From contig OY987233.1 in the NCBI GenBank assembly GCA_963920705.1, positions 3,028,001-3,092,000 of the forward strand: a DNA stretch of 64,000 nt, in the 5' to 3' direction. Positions 33,731 to 46,866 of this stretch are shown one piece after another. Within the stretch, counting starts at the first letter, position 1. Each line of letters opens with the position of its first letter. The DNA comes from Odiellus spinosus. Its lineage: Eukaryota; Arthropoda; Arachnida; Opiliones; Phalangiidae. Position numbers and translations under genes: made by a program. Under the pieces are notes generated by a model, which saw only the letters and a list, made by a program, of their open reading frames with translations, was not told where the DNA came from and searched no databases.

Positions 33731-34811
33731 TACGGATATACCGAAAGTGATCATATTAATTATTTAACTACACTTAACTATATTGATATTGAACTATATT
33801 GATATTGATATCCGCCATTAATTAGCCTGTCTCACTGTCTATCAAGTTCTTAACTTTAGGCATACTTATAGTCAATTAATTATAGATGTTAGCCCAACTA
33901 TTCACAAAATACACAGTACTCAGTATACCACTCAGGAGGCCTATAGAAAAACACTATATGGTATAATCATGAGCGAAGAGCATTCTTCTTTTTCTTCCAG
34001 GTAGACAGCACCCTCTTCACTTCAGTTGGGCACCAAGGTTGGTCAGTCAGGCCCAGAATTTCCGGGATTGAGAGATGGGCGACACTATTCCTCCACAGTA
34101 GTCCTAACTAAAAGGGTATATAATTTAGGGTAGTGTATGGGTCAGGGCTGTATCATGGGTAGTGCTCCGTTCAAGAGGGCGGTTCATGTGATTTTGGTCA
34201 AATCCTTAACGTCACTTGAGCAGGAAAGAGAAAGGTGCCGTACATAAAAACAAATTAAAAAGGCTAGAAAGTTTAATGTTAAGTATAAGCATTAATGTAT
34301 TCATTCCACGTTAATATTGCACTAAAATAGTGTATTGGCTGAGTGCGCAAATCCAGCCGAGAGCCCGTTATTCCTAAAATAGCAAGTCAAGGGGTCCAGC
34401 CAGCGTTGCCATACGTACCATAATTATGGTACTTTACCATAATTTTGCGTTAAAGAACAACCCAAACTGCCCATATTAATTTGGGTAACGTAATGTTAAA
34501 ATTTTTTGTTTCGCCACTGGTAAAATTTTATTGTGATACTAAACTAGGGTCGTGTCCTCACCTTTCTACCACAAAAATAATCATTTAACCATTATAGTCT
34601 GCGAATACAAATCAATTGACATTTAGCTCGATAATGTTAAAGATAGGCCACATCGTTGGATTCGACAATGGAGTAGACTGTCTTCCCCCACCTGAAATCA
34701 GTAGAAATTTTGAATATTAGTAGACACACGATAGATAAAGATTCTGGGAAAATATCGTTTTGTAACTGCCATGGGAGTTTTCTCAGCAACGATTTATATT
34801 ACCCAGAATTT
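33731..34811. other. Intergenic, no gene seen
   Basis: Contains the isolated terminus agcgttgccatacgtaccat (34402), a relative of the 30158-31027 element, and short attgatattgaac repeats near 33780. No supported gene. Confidence 0.35.
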
Positions 34812-34905
34812 TGACTGCGTCGGCCTAAACTCCCACTCTGGGAAAACGGGGGACAGACGGGGGTAGAGATGCTTCGTGGTAAATTGTTGTCACGTGGTTA
34901 AAACG
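34812..34905. mobile_element. Half copy of the CAAGGAGGATCAG family
   Basis: tgcgtcggcctaaactccca..cgtggtaaattgttgtcacg matches the inner left half of the element at 51025-51316. The right half is missing and sequence passes directly into the 34906 repeat. Confidence 0.6.
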
Positions 34906-35575
34906 AATTCTATGAACGCGATAGCGTTCAATGTTATGGGCCCATCATCATCTGTAATGTTATTTCACGAATTCAGCCTCTAGCCAATCAGAACGCTCCA
35001 TTTCCCCATTGAAATAACATTAAAATCGACTCTTTCGAGGACATGTCCCTTGCATCGCAGAACTAAAAGAGGAATTATTTGTTACGGTTAAAACCAATTT
35101 TAAATGGTAGAGCAAGGTTCGAATGTGTGCCTTTTCCAAGTTTCATTTAAAAATATTAAGTCTAAGTATTTTAAAATTAATTCTGAAGTTGACCCTTTTT
35201 TTGGTACTTAGCTGGTTTCGCGCATGGCCAAATTCGTAATGTTATTCTATGGGATTTGGTTTTTTGAAAGTGGCTTACCTTTCAGGTTTATTTTCTAATA
35301 CTTCCGGATATTTTTAAAACTTGGATTTTCCGTGTGGTATGAATTAAGATTCGAGCTTTATTTTAAGACTAATTTCATAATAATGCACCGATTAGTTGGC
35401 CCACAATCTATTCATGAAAAAGGAGGGAACAACAAGGCGGAGAAATATATTCGCCAAAAACCTAAGCCTAATTTGACAAATTAGGCTTAGGTTTTATATG
35501 GCTTTTTAAAATCACGAGCAGGAGCGCGCTTGATTTGGACGCTAATGACCTAATTTCTCCTCCCGTTTTTATTAT
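34906..35575. repeat. Dispersed repeat copy 1 (empty site of 51025 insertion)
   Basis: From aattctatgaacgcgatagc to gacctaatttctcctcc this stretch is nearly identical to 50431-51017 plus 51324-51390. At 35497 it reads ttatatggctttttaaaatc without interruption, where the other copy carries the 51025-51316 element between two atatggc repeats. Confidence 0.8.
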
Positions 35576-35998
35576 TATTTTGTTCTAATAATAAGATTTA
35601 ATTATGAAATATTAATAAAATTTTAATGTGTTTTTGAGTAGTTTCAGAGCCACCTTAAAATAATGAAACTAATAATCCTTAAAATCTTTATTGTTAAACG
35701 GGTTGAAATATCTGGCGTCTTTGTAGCTGCGTTTGATACGTGTACGGAAAATATTATTTCTAGAAAATACACTAAGCGGTACCCTACCGCTTATTCCGGT
35801 ACGTGTCGATGAGTGTAGCCAGCGTATCAGTTAAGTTTTTCTAAATTTAAGTATTTCGTTGAATTTTATGAAATATAATTTAAATAAAGGTTTATATAGT
35901 TATTTTACGTTAAAATAGACTTAAAAATATAGTTATTCCCAACTTAAATCAATCTTAACGCTTAGAAATAATCCCTTTAGCAGACTACTTTGTAGAAG
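35576..35998. other. Intergenic, no gene seen
   Basis: AT-rich sequence with a tagcggtaccctaccgctta hairpin at 35773-35792. The right edge carries gtagaag (35992-35998), the target duplication of the next element. Confidence 0.35.
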
Positions 35999-37856
35999 CA
36001 AGGAGGATCAGAGAAGGAGAGGAAATGTGGGGCTGCGTTGAGTTAGAGAGAGAAGAGCCAACCTCCCACTCGGGTGGAAAGGGGGGATAGGAAATTATCG
36101 AGGTAAACTGTTGTCACGTGGTCGCTAGCTAGCGCGTCTCATAAAGGATTCGTTTTACCATAGCCTCCTCGATCACGCGCTTCGGCTGCGCTCGCGCTAT
36201 AGAAGCCCCGGCAAAGAAAAAAATTAACATGTGTTTGAGAGAATAAACGGGAAATTAAAACTCCCCCAAAAGACGGCGCGAAAAAGCACTAAAATGTAAG
36301 GGGGAAAAGTCGAGGGGAGAAACAAATTCTTGTCTAAAGTTTTAAATTTACGCTCCAGCTTCCTGATTTTTTAACCACATCTAATTAAGTATCTAAGGAT
36401 AATTTACAAATTAATTTCAAGCCTTTGAGAATTACAGATTTGGCGTTAATAATTTTTGAAACTAGCGAACCTATTATTTTTCTTTACTGACGGAGCTTTT
36501 TGCGGTTTTCACCTATTGCGCGGGATTCTTTTTAAATCTAAAGCCTTGATCCATTAACACAGGCACTGCAGTCACGCTGTAGATGCTATTTATAAACTTA
36601 TATTCTAATTTCACCCTCTGATTTGATTTTTATTCTGTGACAATATACTATTTTACTCAAAAACAAGTGTTAAAATTAATAAGGTTGCAATTGTGAGAAT
36701 TGATAAGGGAGAGAAATTACTAAATTTTGAAGCCGGGTATTTCGGGACAACTCTGTTTTCAAACCACTCTTCCCTGTTTCGGCGCGAAAATCTAAATACG
36801 GCTGTCTTCTCTTGTCTTTTCGTAGAATACAGTTGTCTAAAAATTTTCAGAGCTCTATGATGGGTATTTATTTCTTAGTAAAACATCACATTCTAGTACA
36901 CTAACTTGTAAGAAATCCCTTAATATTTTCGTAAACAATAGCATTGTGGAATGAGAGTCCCCAAATAATTTGAGATTATCTTTAAATTTAAAACATTCAC
37001 CACCATCTAAACCTATGATAATAGTAGTAGTATCAGCATGTTGTAAAAAATATATAAGATTGCCCCGAACAACATTTTTTCCAAACCTAGTTATTTAATC
37101 TAATCTAGGGTTGTAAGCCGAAATATTTCCCTAACCAGATTTCGTAATTTTAGGGTGATAAATTTAAATTAGAAATTAATTATCAATGTAAGGTGGTAGC
37201 ATGTAAGTTGTGAAATTTTGGGAGAGAAGTTTTTTTGCCATTTTCAAAACGTCATACATAGTTATTTAACTATATAATGAGAGTAGATTAACACTAATCT
37301 ATTATCATTATAGTTAAATACCTATGTATGGCATTTGGAAAATGGCAGGAAAACTTCTCTCCCAAAATTTCAAAACTTGATGGTTGAAGCACCAAATTGT
37401 ACGCGGTAAAGGTTTGCACACGCTACAATCTTACGTTGATATTTAATTTTTTACTTAAAAACTAATCACCCTAAAATTATGAAACCTGGTTAGGGAGATA
37501 AAATAAACTAATTTGCAAAACAAATATTTTAATTGTGGCTTTTAAAAATCATTAAAGATCTGAAAAGGGCAAAACCCTTCAAATTTGGTCAGTTTCCCCC
37601 CTTTGAGACGTGCATCAGTTTGGGGGAGTTTTGTAAATCTCGAGAATTCATTTATTCGCGATTTTCGGCCGATTGCCGAGGCTTCTATAGCGCGAGCGCA
37701 GCCGAAGCGCGTGATCGAGGAGGCTATGGTTTTACCCACGCGACAACATTTTACCACGAAACGTCTCTACCCCCGTTCTCCCAGAGTGGGAGTTTAGGCC
37801 GACGCAGTAGGAACCGCGCCGTCCCCACATTTCCTCTCCTTCTCTGATCCTCCTTG
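35999..37856. mobile_element. CAAGGAGGATCAGAG TIR element interrupted by a 1.6-kb element
   Basis: CAAGGAGGATCAGAGAAGGA at the left and its complement at the right bound the element. The 7-bp direct repeat gtagaag flanks it (35992-35998 and 37857-37863). Its own sequence is only about 280 bases; the rest is the nested 36159-37728 element. It is the same family as 51025-51316, with mirrored acctcccactcgggtgg and ctcccagagtgggagttt blocks. Confidence 0.8.
36159..37728. mobile_element. 1.6-kb TIR element, CATAGCCTCCTCGATCACGC family, copy 2
   Basis: Near-identical to the 26927-28527 element, with small deletions. TIRs of about 50 bases are intact. The 7-bp target repeat gttttac flanks it (36152-36158 and 37729-37735). 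It is nested in the 35999-37856 element and so is younger than that insertion. Confidence 0.85.
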
Positions 37857-38067
37857 GTAGAAGTTTGACTTTTTAGCCCAATATTGTACGTATGGGCTAA
37901 CCTCGGTGACTAGTTTCGCGCCTTTTTTGCGGTGGGCTACGAAGCTGCTCGAGTCTCGAGAAAGTTGGCGTCGGTCAGTAGCTGTCAGACGGTTACGCTG
38001 TTAGTCGCTTAGTTTGAACTAATTCGGGTCAAATTAAATTAGTTAATGAAGATTCAATTGTTCTAAA

Positions 38068-41000
38068 ATGTTTTATCCGGACTATATATTGACGGCTAGG
38101 CCCGAAATAGCCCTTTATTGGTACGTATATTTCCAAATTATAGGATTTAAGTTGGAGCCCATAATGTTCGGTACTTCAGTTAGTGATTTCAGTTTCGCTT
38201 AGTTATTTGAAACGGATTCAAGCCTATCGTAAATATTGTTTTAAAAGCCCTTAATGGCCTGATTTGTTTTTCAGGTTAGCAGCCTTTTCTCCCAAAGAAT
38301 TGAAGAAAAAAGATTGGATGGAAGCTGACGTTGGTAAAGGCTGGTAAGCGTCTATTACGTTCAAATTTTAACGATCGGATAATTTGAAGCGAAGAGTTCG
38401 TAGCGATGGTCTACCAGTAGCTACATTTAGCGTAACCGTAGTTTATTTTCTCATTAGATACATAAATATATGACAAAGCGTTTTATTTCAAAAGATAGCT
38501 TATTATATAAACTATCGTTGTTATTCCGTTACTATCCCCTCGTTTGAACTCTATTGCCTCAAATCTCTCGAACAAATCTCAGTGTTAAAAAAATTCGAGG
38601 CTACGAAAAGGCGTAAAATTCAAGATGGCTTCTCGGAATCCCGGATTCATCTTCCCCAACTTCGCCTCCGCCTCGCGTTCTCTCCTTCTAAGCATAGCCT
38701 CCTCGATCGCGCGTTTCGGCTGCGCTCGCGCTATAGCGCGAGCGCAGCCGAAGCGCGTGATCGAGAGGCTATGTTCTAAGTTAGCATAGCGAAACGACTC
38801 CATTAGTCCTAACGTAATTCGTTAATTTCGGTATGATAGTAGTAAAAACTGCTAAAATGTAAACTAAACCAATGACGAAAGCAAGCTATCTAAAGGTCCT
38901 TATACTTTTTTATCAAATAGGCAATTTATTTCCAAACTAACATGGGCCTAATTTTTAGATGACATGAATTTTAAATCTATGATTTATTTATTCCATTTGA
39001 ATATTATAGATATCATATAACTAAACTGAAAAAGATAGGGAATCCTACTTGAAAGTCCATTTTATTTCCAAACAATTTAACCAGACTGAACCTAATCTAA
39101 CATTGTAACGATTAATCGCGAACTAGCAGACGATGTTTTTAAGTTTTTATAGTAAAGTACGAGGTCACTTAACTAGTTGACTCTTTAAACTAGATAAGCG
39201 CAGACCTAACAGGATGTCGATACCCATTGTTATTTTCCTATTCGAATTAATACGAACAAAAACGGGGCTATAATCTGTTTCAAATTGATAATCCTACTAT
39301 TATTCCCGCTTATTAAATACAATAGTGAAATAATTTTGCACTAAAAACATGCTAAAATATCTTAAGTCTCTACAGCCTTCTTTACTACTCCTTGGCCTCA
39401 AACCACTCGAATCGCCATAGGTTTTTCTCCGTCATTGGTCTGGCTTTATAGTACGAAGCTATTAGGAGCCTCGAGTCTGGCTAAGTAATTTCGTAGCATT
39501 TTCACTACTATCGTACAGAATTTTTCTCATATTCGTATAGTCCCGGAAGAGATGTGGTTGAGAATTCGCGATTCTCTCCGCCTCCGAGTTCTTTTCTACG
39601 GCGAAATTTTTGGTTTAGATTCAAGATTCAAGATTTTATTAGTGACTTGCAAAAAATACAGCCTCATTTAGATCGAGGCGGCTCACCAGATGGGAGCACA
39701 GTCAAAAAAAAAAAACAAAAAAGGAGAAAAAACAAATTTAGGGAAATCAGTAATGGCGCCGCTTATTGAGGTTTTAAAATGTCGAATTTGGGGGAAATTT
39801 TGCCGGTATACATAGTTTTCATTAAATGGGGTAAATGCCGTTCCCGCAGTGTTGCCAACCACTTGCGAGTGCAATCTGAAGCGGAGGGAAAGGCTAGCAG
39901 TTCAGTTTTGGAATTGACTGCTCTGAACTGCACTCACAAGCTCCTGGCAACCCTGCAATGGAAGCAAAGCTGGATAAGAGGGGTGCAATTTTCTTTTGCC
40001 CCTTTATCGAAAACTATGCATTTCTGGATTTTGACCGGGATTTCGACATTTTGTAAGATTTGACACGGATTTCGGGATTTAGATGGAGATTTTGAAAGGT
40101 ATTTTGATGTTTTGAAACGCATCCAGCATATCGTGTCCGATCGCTTATTCGGCAGTTTTATTTTTACCATCTAAATGGAAAAGTACGTATACATTGATTA
40201 ATTTTAGCGATTACATTCGAGAAATTATAAATGGACGACTGACTAGCGAGAATGGTTTGACGGTTCGTCTATCGTTGAGGACGTCTTCACATTTGATTTT
40301 AGGACTTATCCGCGTCTACCATCTTCAAGTTAATCAACTTTACAGTAAGTTCATTTATAGCTAATTTCTCTTTCCTCCAATATATGCCCTTCAATTAATC
40401 GAATTAACAGAGGATGCCGACGCTTTACAAATGGAACTTATCAATCTGAGAAAGCCGAAAGTTCAACGCCCAGGTAGAGGCGTCGGTGGCCCGTGAGTAC
40501 AATTGTCTTTTTAAATATTCTAAGTACTCTTTAATTGAGGATTAGAGAATTACAGGAAGGAAGGTGCCTTGGGAAACTTCGGGTCAAAATTCTAGTTTCT
40601 ACCTATTTGGCAAGGCTTAACCACTAGCCAAGTCTTAACCATGGATGTATAAAGAACTAACGTTCAATGGATATTGCACTCGTACCTTCTGTAAGGCATT
40701 TTCAGTAGATCGCGACTTCGAATACTTTCGTCTGCTATCGACGGCGGAAGTGAATAAGTGATGCGTTTTTTAGGAAATTTTTGGGAAACGAATTTCCTGT
40801 TTTACAAATTGTCGTCTGCACGTTCTGCAGTTTTTCAATTTCAAATGTGACGTAATGGTACACTTCCTGTCTAACCATGGATGTATAAAAATCTAACGTT
40901 CATGGATATTGCACTCCGAGAAAAACGCGTGAGCATAATGCGCCATGTTCAGTGGCGTCATCTAGTAACGATGTTTGTCGTTAGACAGGAAGTGTACCAT

Positions 41001-44000
41001 TACGTCACATTTGAAATTGAAAAACTGCAGAACGTGCAGACGACAATTTGTAAACAGGAAATCCGTTTCGCAAAAAGTTCCCCACTTCCGCCGTCGCTAG
41101 CGGACGAAATTACCCGAACTCGCGATCTACTGAAAATGCCTTACAGAAGGTACGAGTGCAATATCCATGAACGTTAGTTCTTTATACATCCATGCTGTCT
41201 AACGACCAACATCGTTACTAGATGGCGCCAGTGAACATGGTGCATTCTGTTCACGCGTTTTTCTCGGAGTGCAATATCCATGAACGTTTGTTCTTTATAC
41301 ATCCATGGTCTTAACTTTCTGTTAATACATGGTATTTTTACCAATTAGCCAAGGCTTAATAATTTCGCCCGCCTTTTCACGCGTATTTTTACCAGTTGAC
41401 GTTTGTTCGAAGCGCCTTTCTACCAGTTAGCCAAGGCTCAATTATTTTGACTCTTGTTTGAAATGTTTAATTTCTAGTTTTCTACCAATTGGCCAAGGCC
41501 TAGTAATTTTTACTTTTGTTTGAAGCGTCTTTCTACCAATTAGCCAAGAATTAATGATTTTGAAATTTTGATTGAAGCGTATTTCTATCAATTAGCCAAG
41601 GCTTAATGATTTTTTCCCCTTTAACCGCCAAAATTTATTTCAATTTCAGGTCAGATGGTCCTGGTGGTCCAGGAGGTCAGGGCAAAAAGCAGGTTCAAGA
41701 TTACGAGGAAAAAATAAAGCGAATTATCGTTCAAAAAGTTTATGATTCTGAAGAGGGTAAGTTACTTTACCGTTATTCGGGGAAAATAGGTCATATTGAA
41801 AGGGAAATCAATCAAAATAGGTCTAATTAGATAGGGAAAAGTTAAAATGGACCAAATTAAAAATGGAAAAGATAAAAACAAGCAAAACTAGAAAGGGAAA
41901 GGTTAAAAATAGTCCAAATGAGAAAGGGAAAAGTTAAAATAGTTAAAATGAGAAAGGGAAAAGTTAAAATAGTCCAAAAGGAAAGGGAAAAGTTAAAAAT
42001 AGGCAAAATCAGTAAGAGAAAAGCTAAAAATAGGCCAAATTAGTAAGGAAAAAGTTAAAAATAGGCCAATTTAGAAAGGTAAATGTTAAAAATAGGCCAA
42101 AATAGAAAGGGAAAAGTAAAAATAGGCCAAATTAGAAAAGGAAAAGCTTAAAATAGGCCAAATTGTCTGGTTAAATTGATAAAATTGGTGAAATAGTCTA
42201 ATATTCCCACATTATTGGACAAAATTTGGGTAAATAGGCCAAAATGTTGAATAATTAAATCAAAGGGAAACTATGCCCAAAAAATGGAACAAATTTTGAA
42301 TTTTCGGAATCGCCGATTGGCTCGATTTTTACTTCACTTACATTCAAACATAAGCGAGAAAAAAAAATATTTAAACACCAAAAAAGTGTCGAAAAATGAG
42401 GCTTGGAAATTCTCGAATACGTTTTGTTGGATCCGATGATTCCGAAAATAAATTCAAAACCTTATCATTTTCTTAATGAGGCTTATGGCGTTTTTTGACC
42501 TCGTTGACCCCTGGCAGACGAAGCAGAGTACGTTCCGCCGCCGCCGCGTGACCCTCGTCTAGTCACTATGGTCGATGATCTACCCACCCAGATGCCCGAA
42601 TTAGACATTTTGGGCAATTTTGGACCCGAGGCTCCCGAAGTGAGTACTTACCGAATCAATTTTAGCGATATTGCGCAACGACTACCAATTTTTGAATTCA
42701 AAGAACGACTAACCAAAACTGCGTGTTCGGATATTTCTTCTTTGAATCAAAATTAGCAAGCAGCTGCTCAGGGTAAAGACATCGATAAAATGCTTCAAGA
42801 TCACAGGGAGCAAAGAAAATCTCCGCCCCAAGTTCCACCGCAACCTACCGCCGATATTGTTCAACCGGATGAGCCACTTTCTCCCGCAATTCCACCTACT
42901 TCGCCGTAAGTACATACATTTATCAGGGAAAATCAGATAATTTGAATATTAGACCAAAATGTCAGGGAAAATCAGATAATTTGAATATTAGACCAAATTG
43001 TCAGGGGAAAATCAGATTATTTGAATATTAGACCAAATTGTCAGGGGGAAATCAGATAATTTGAATACTAGGCCAAAATGTCAGGTGAAAATTCAGATAA
43101 TTTGAATATTAGACCAAATTGTAAGGCAAGTCAGATAATTTGAATATTAGACCAAATTGTCAGGGCAAGTCAGATAATATGAATATTAGACCAAAATGTC
43201 AAGTGAAAAACAAAATTTGAATATTAGACCAAAATGTCAAGTGAAAAACATAATTTGAATATTAGGCCAAAATGTTAGGTGAAAAATCAGGTAATTTGAA
43301 TATAAGGCCAAAATGTCAGGTGAAAAATCAGGTAATTTTAATATTAGACCAAAATGTCAGGGGAAAATCAGATACCTTCAAAAATTAGACCAAAATGTCA
43401 GTGAAAAATCAGGTAATTTGAATTTGACCAAAATGTCTGGGGAAAATTAGATAATTTTAATATTAGACCAAATTGTAAGGGTAAAATCATGGAATTTGAA
43501 TATTTGACCAAAATGTCAGGGGAAAATCAGATAACTTCAAAAATTAGACCAATTTTTCATTGGAAAATCAAATAATTTGAATATTAGACCAAAATGTCAG
43601 GGGAAAATCAGATAACTTCAAAAATTAGACCAAATTGTAAGGGTAAAATCATGGAATTTGAATATTTGACCAAAATGTCAGGGGAAAATCAGATAACTTC
43701 AAAAATTAGACCAAATTGTAAGGGTAAAATCATGGAATTTGAATATTTGACCAAAATGTCAGGGGAAAATCAGATAACTTCAAAAATTAGACCAAATTGT
43801 AAGGGTAAAATCATGGAATTTGAATATTTGACCAAAATGTCAGGGGAAAATCAGATAACTTCAAAAATTAGACCAAATTGTAAGGGTAAAATCATGGAAT
43901 TTGAATATTTGACCAAAATGTCAGGGGAAAATCAGATAACTTCAAAAATTAGACCAATTTTTCATTGGAAAATCAAATAATTTGAATATTAGACCAAAAT

Positions 44001-46833
44001 GTCAGGGGAAAATCAGAAAATTTGAATATCAGACCAAAATGTCAGGGCAAAATAACTTCAAAAATTAAGACCAAATTGTCATGGGGAAAATCAGGTAAAT
44101 TGAAAATTAGACCAAATTGTCAGGGGAAAATCAAATAATTTGAAAATTAGATGAAAAAAATCATGTGAAAATGGGATAATTTTTAAATTTCGGTGGGTTG
44201 TAATTTCAGCCACGGGGTGGTTGCGTCTCCTCCTTTTATCACAACCCCCAAAGGAACCAGGAAACGAAAGATAGTTGTTTTCCCGAGCGATAGTAGTTCT
44301 AGTTTTGAGCTTCCTAATGGCGAGCCCGGTCCTTTGTATCCATCCTTTCATACTCCTTCTTCACCGAGGGATCCTGGTCGTCCAAGAGGCGCTCGACGCG
44401 GACGAAGACTGCGACCCGTTCGGGACATCGTAAGTCAACCCAAACTAATTTTCACGCATTCATTTCAGTATTTTTGAAAATCACGGGGAAATATTTGTTA
44501 AGCCTATTTTGTTGGTTAGTTTTATATTTATTTCTAGTTTAATATTTGTTCGCAATTTTTTGTTAAACCTATTTTAAAAAAGAATCACTCGTTATTAGGT
44601 TGCGTTATCCCTTTTAATCATAATTATTTGAAACTGAAAGATTGACAGTAAAATTACTCGTTAGATTTGCGTTCTTATTTAAAGGAAGACTATTGACCGC
44701 AAATTTTACTTTGGGTTTTAATTTTTCCCCCTTTTTTTAGTAATTAACAAATTTTACAATTTTGGATCAAATATTTCAATTAGAAATAAAGCTCGTTTCG
44801 GCTTAACGAGTTACCGACCAATCGGAAGTTAGAGTCAATCCAGTGATGTTTTAAAATAGAGAGAGAAAATGATTTAAGTTGGCCCCTTTGAAATGATTAT
44901 TCGCTTACGCGCTTATCCTAGCTTTGAGGCTTTGACTGTACATTTTGTTACGGTTTACGTCGTCCACCAAGCTAGAAAAGGAGCCGACTTTAAACGGGAT
45001 TTAAAAATAGCGGATTGCCTCTTTAAAACCTGTGCTTTTTACGTTAATTTAATATAAAAACATGATAGTGAAGCCAATAGTAATAGCCACACCTCTTCCG
45101 CTCGCAAAGGCCTAAGTCAATGGGAGCTTCAAGGGCCCCTAAAAAGTGTCCAATAATTGTTTGAAAATAATCTAATGCAAATCACGATGAACCGTTTTCT
45201 GTTTTATTTCGATTTTAATCGCAGCAAATTGAAATGACTAATGCTGAAATTAGGAAGAACTTGGCAACTTCCGCCGACACTCAAAGATTCTCCAAAACTC
45301 ACGTAAGTAACGCCTCTTTTCGTTCTTCGAGTGATTGACGCTAGAGTTAGGCTTAGCGCGTTAATTGTTGCGTGAAATTTAAACGCGATTAGGAGGGTCA
45401 TATTCAAATTCCTCGCTACGGAGTTATCAAGGGACCAGATGATTGGTTGACTGGACCTTTGCGACGACCCGGCTTGCAATGTAAGTCACCACTCGCTAAT
45501 ATATTTGACTAACGACAATTTAATCATCATTTCATTACCAGTTTGATTCAATTTAACTTTAAGTTTTAGTTTGGTATAGGCCTAATTTAATTAATTTAGT
45601 TCATTTAATTTTTAGTTTAGTAGTTTATTTTAGTTTCGTTTTTAATTAGTTTAGTGTTTTTAATTTTTTGTTTAATTTTTTATTTAATTTAACTTAATTA
45701 TTTGTTTAGTTTAATGTTTAAAGTTTAGTTTAGTTTAAAGTTTAGTTTAGTTTAGTTTAAAGTTTAGTTTAGTTTAGTTTAAAGTTTAGTTTAGTTTAGT
45801 TTAAAGTTTAGTTTAGTTTAAAGTTTAGTTTAGTTTAAAGTTTAGTTTAGTTCAAAGTTTAGTTTAGTTTAATTTGAAGTTTAGTTTGCCAATTTTCAAA
45901 CATATTCATTTAATTCGTTGATTATTTTTAATTTCGTTCCTTCCTGTCAGTCATCCACGCAAAAAGCCTTCACGATCGCGTTTGCAAAGTGATCGACGGG
46001 GGAAGACGTAAGTTCGTTAATAATTTTAATCTTGTTTTTATTTAAGTATTAAAAAGCGCTTGTCCATTATTTAATAATAGAACCCGATTGGCCCGATGAA
46101 GTGTTCGAGGAACCCCATGTTCCATTAACGCCTCCCCGAGAGGACCAACCCATTCCTCCTCCCCAAGAGGACCAACCCATTCCTCCTCCCCAAGACCAGC
46201 AAGACGACATTCCGATGGTTCCCGAAGAACCTCCTGTCATTCCGAAAATCACCATCCAAGAAGCGACTCCGATCCTCGATGAGCGTCGAGACATTGACGT
46301 CACTGGCTCATCCATCCGAGTTCACGTAAGATTCGTTCAAAGATTATTCGCTGCCGCAATAATTGAGCATTTTATTGATTCTTGTTTAATCATTATTAGA
46401 GTATCCATAAATCCATTGGAGCATCGCCACAGTGTAAGTCAAAATCATCACCCAATTACTTTCAATTTCGTACAGTTTTAATTAGATTATAACTCTTTTA
46501 GTTTTAATCCAATTTTATTTAGTTTTAATCCAATTTTTGTTTAAATCTAATATTAGTTAGTTTTAATCTAATTTTGATTAGTTTTTAGTCCAAGTTAAGT
46601 TAGTTTCAATCAAATTTTAATTATTTTTTGATGAATTTTAATTCCTTTTTTATTTTTAATTCGTTTTTAATTTCAAATTAGAAAGTAGTCAATTTAATTT
46701 CAGTATGAAAATTAGTTTAATTAGGCCCTAAATGTTGAATTATTTTTCTTTCGTATCCATTGTTCATTTAGGGGTCAATGGAAGTAAACTACAAAGGTAA
46801 GAGAAAAACTCTTATTAAATTTTATTGCGGGTC

Positions 46834-46866
<33 letters not shown>

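Noticed and set aside
38582..38803. Overlapping frames on both strands around 38700
   Set aside because: They read through the 81-bp fused-TIR palindrome; similarity between strands is due to the palindrome.
40881..41177. 98-codon plus frame
   Set aside because: It lies wholly inside interleaved foldback elements in intron 4 of the REC8-like gene and changes character at the arm boundaries.
43594..43980. 128-codon repetitive frame with 27-residue period
   Set aside because: It is produced by the 81-bp intronic minisatellite, whose unit is a multiple of three; it lies inside an intron with good flanking splice sites.
46067..46315. Minus-strand frame rich in Gly/Ser/Trp
   Set aside because: It is the antisense of the Pro-rich exon 46081-46325 of the REC8-like gene.
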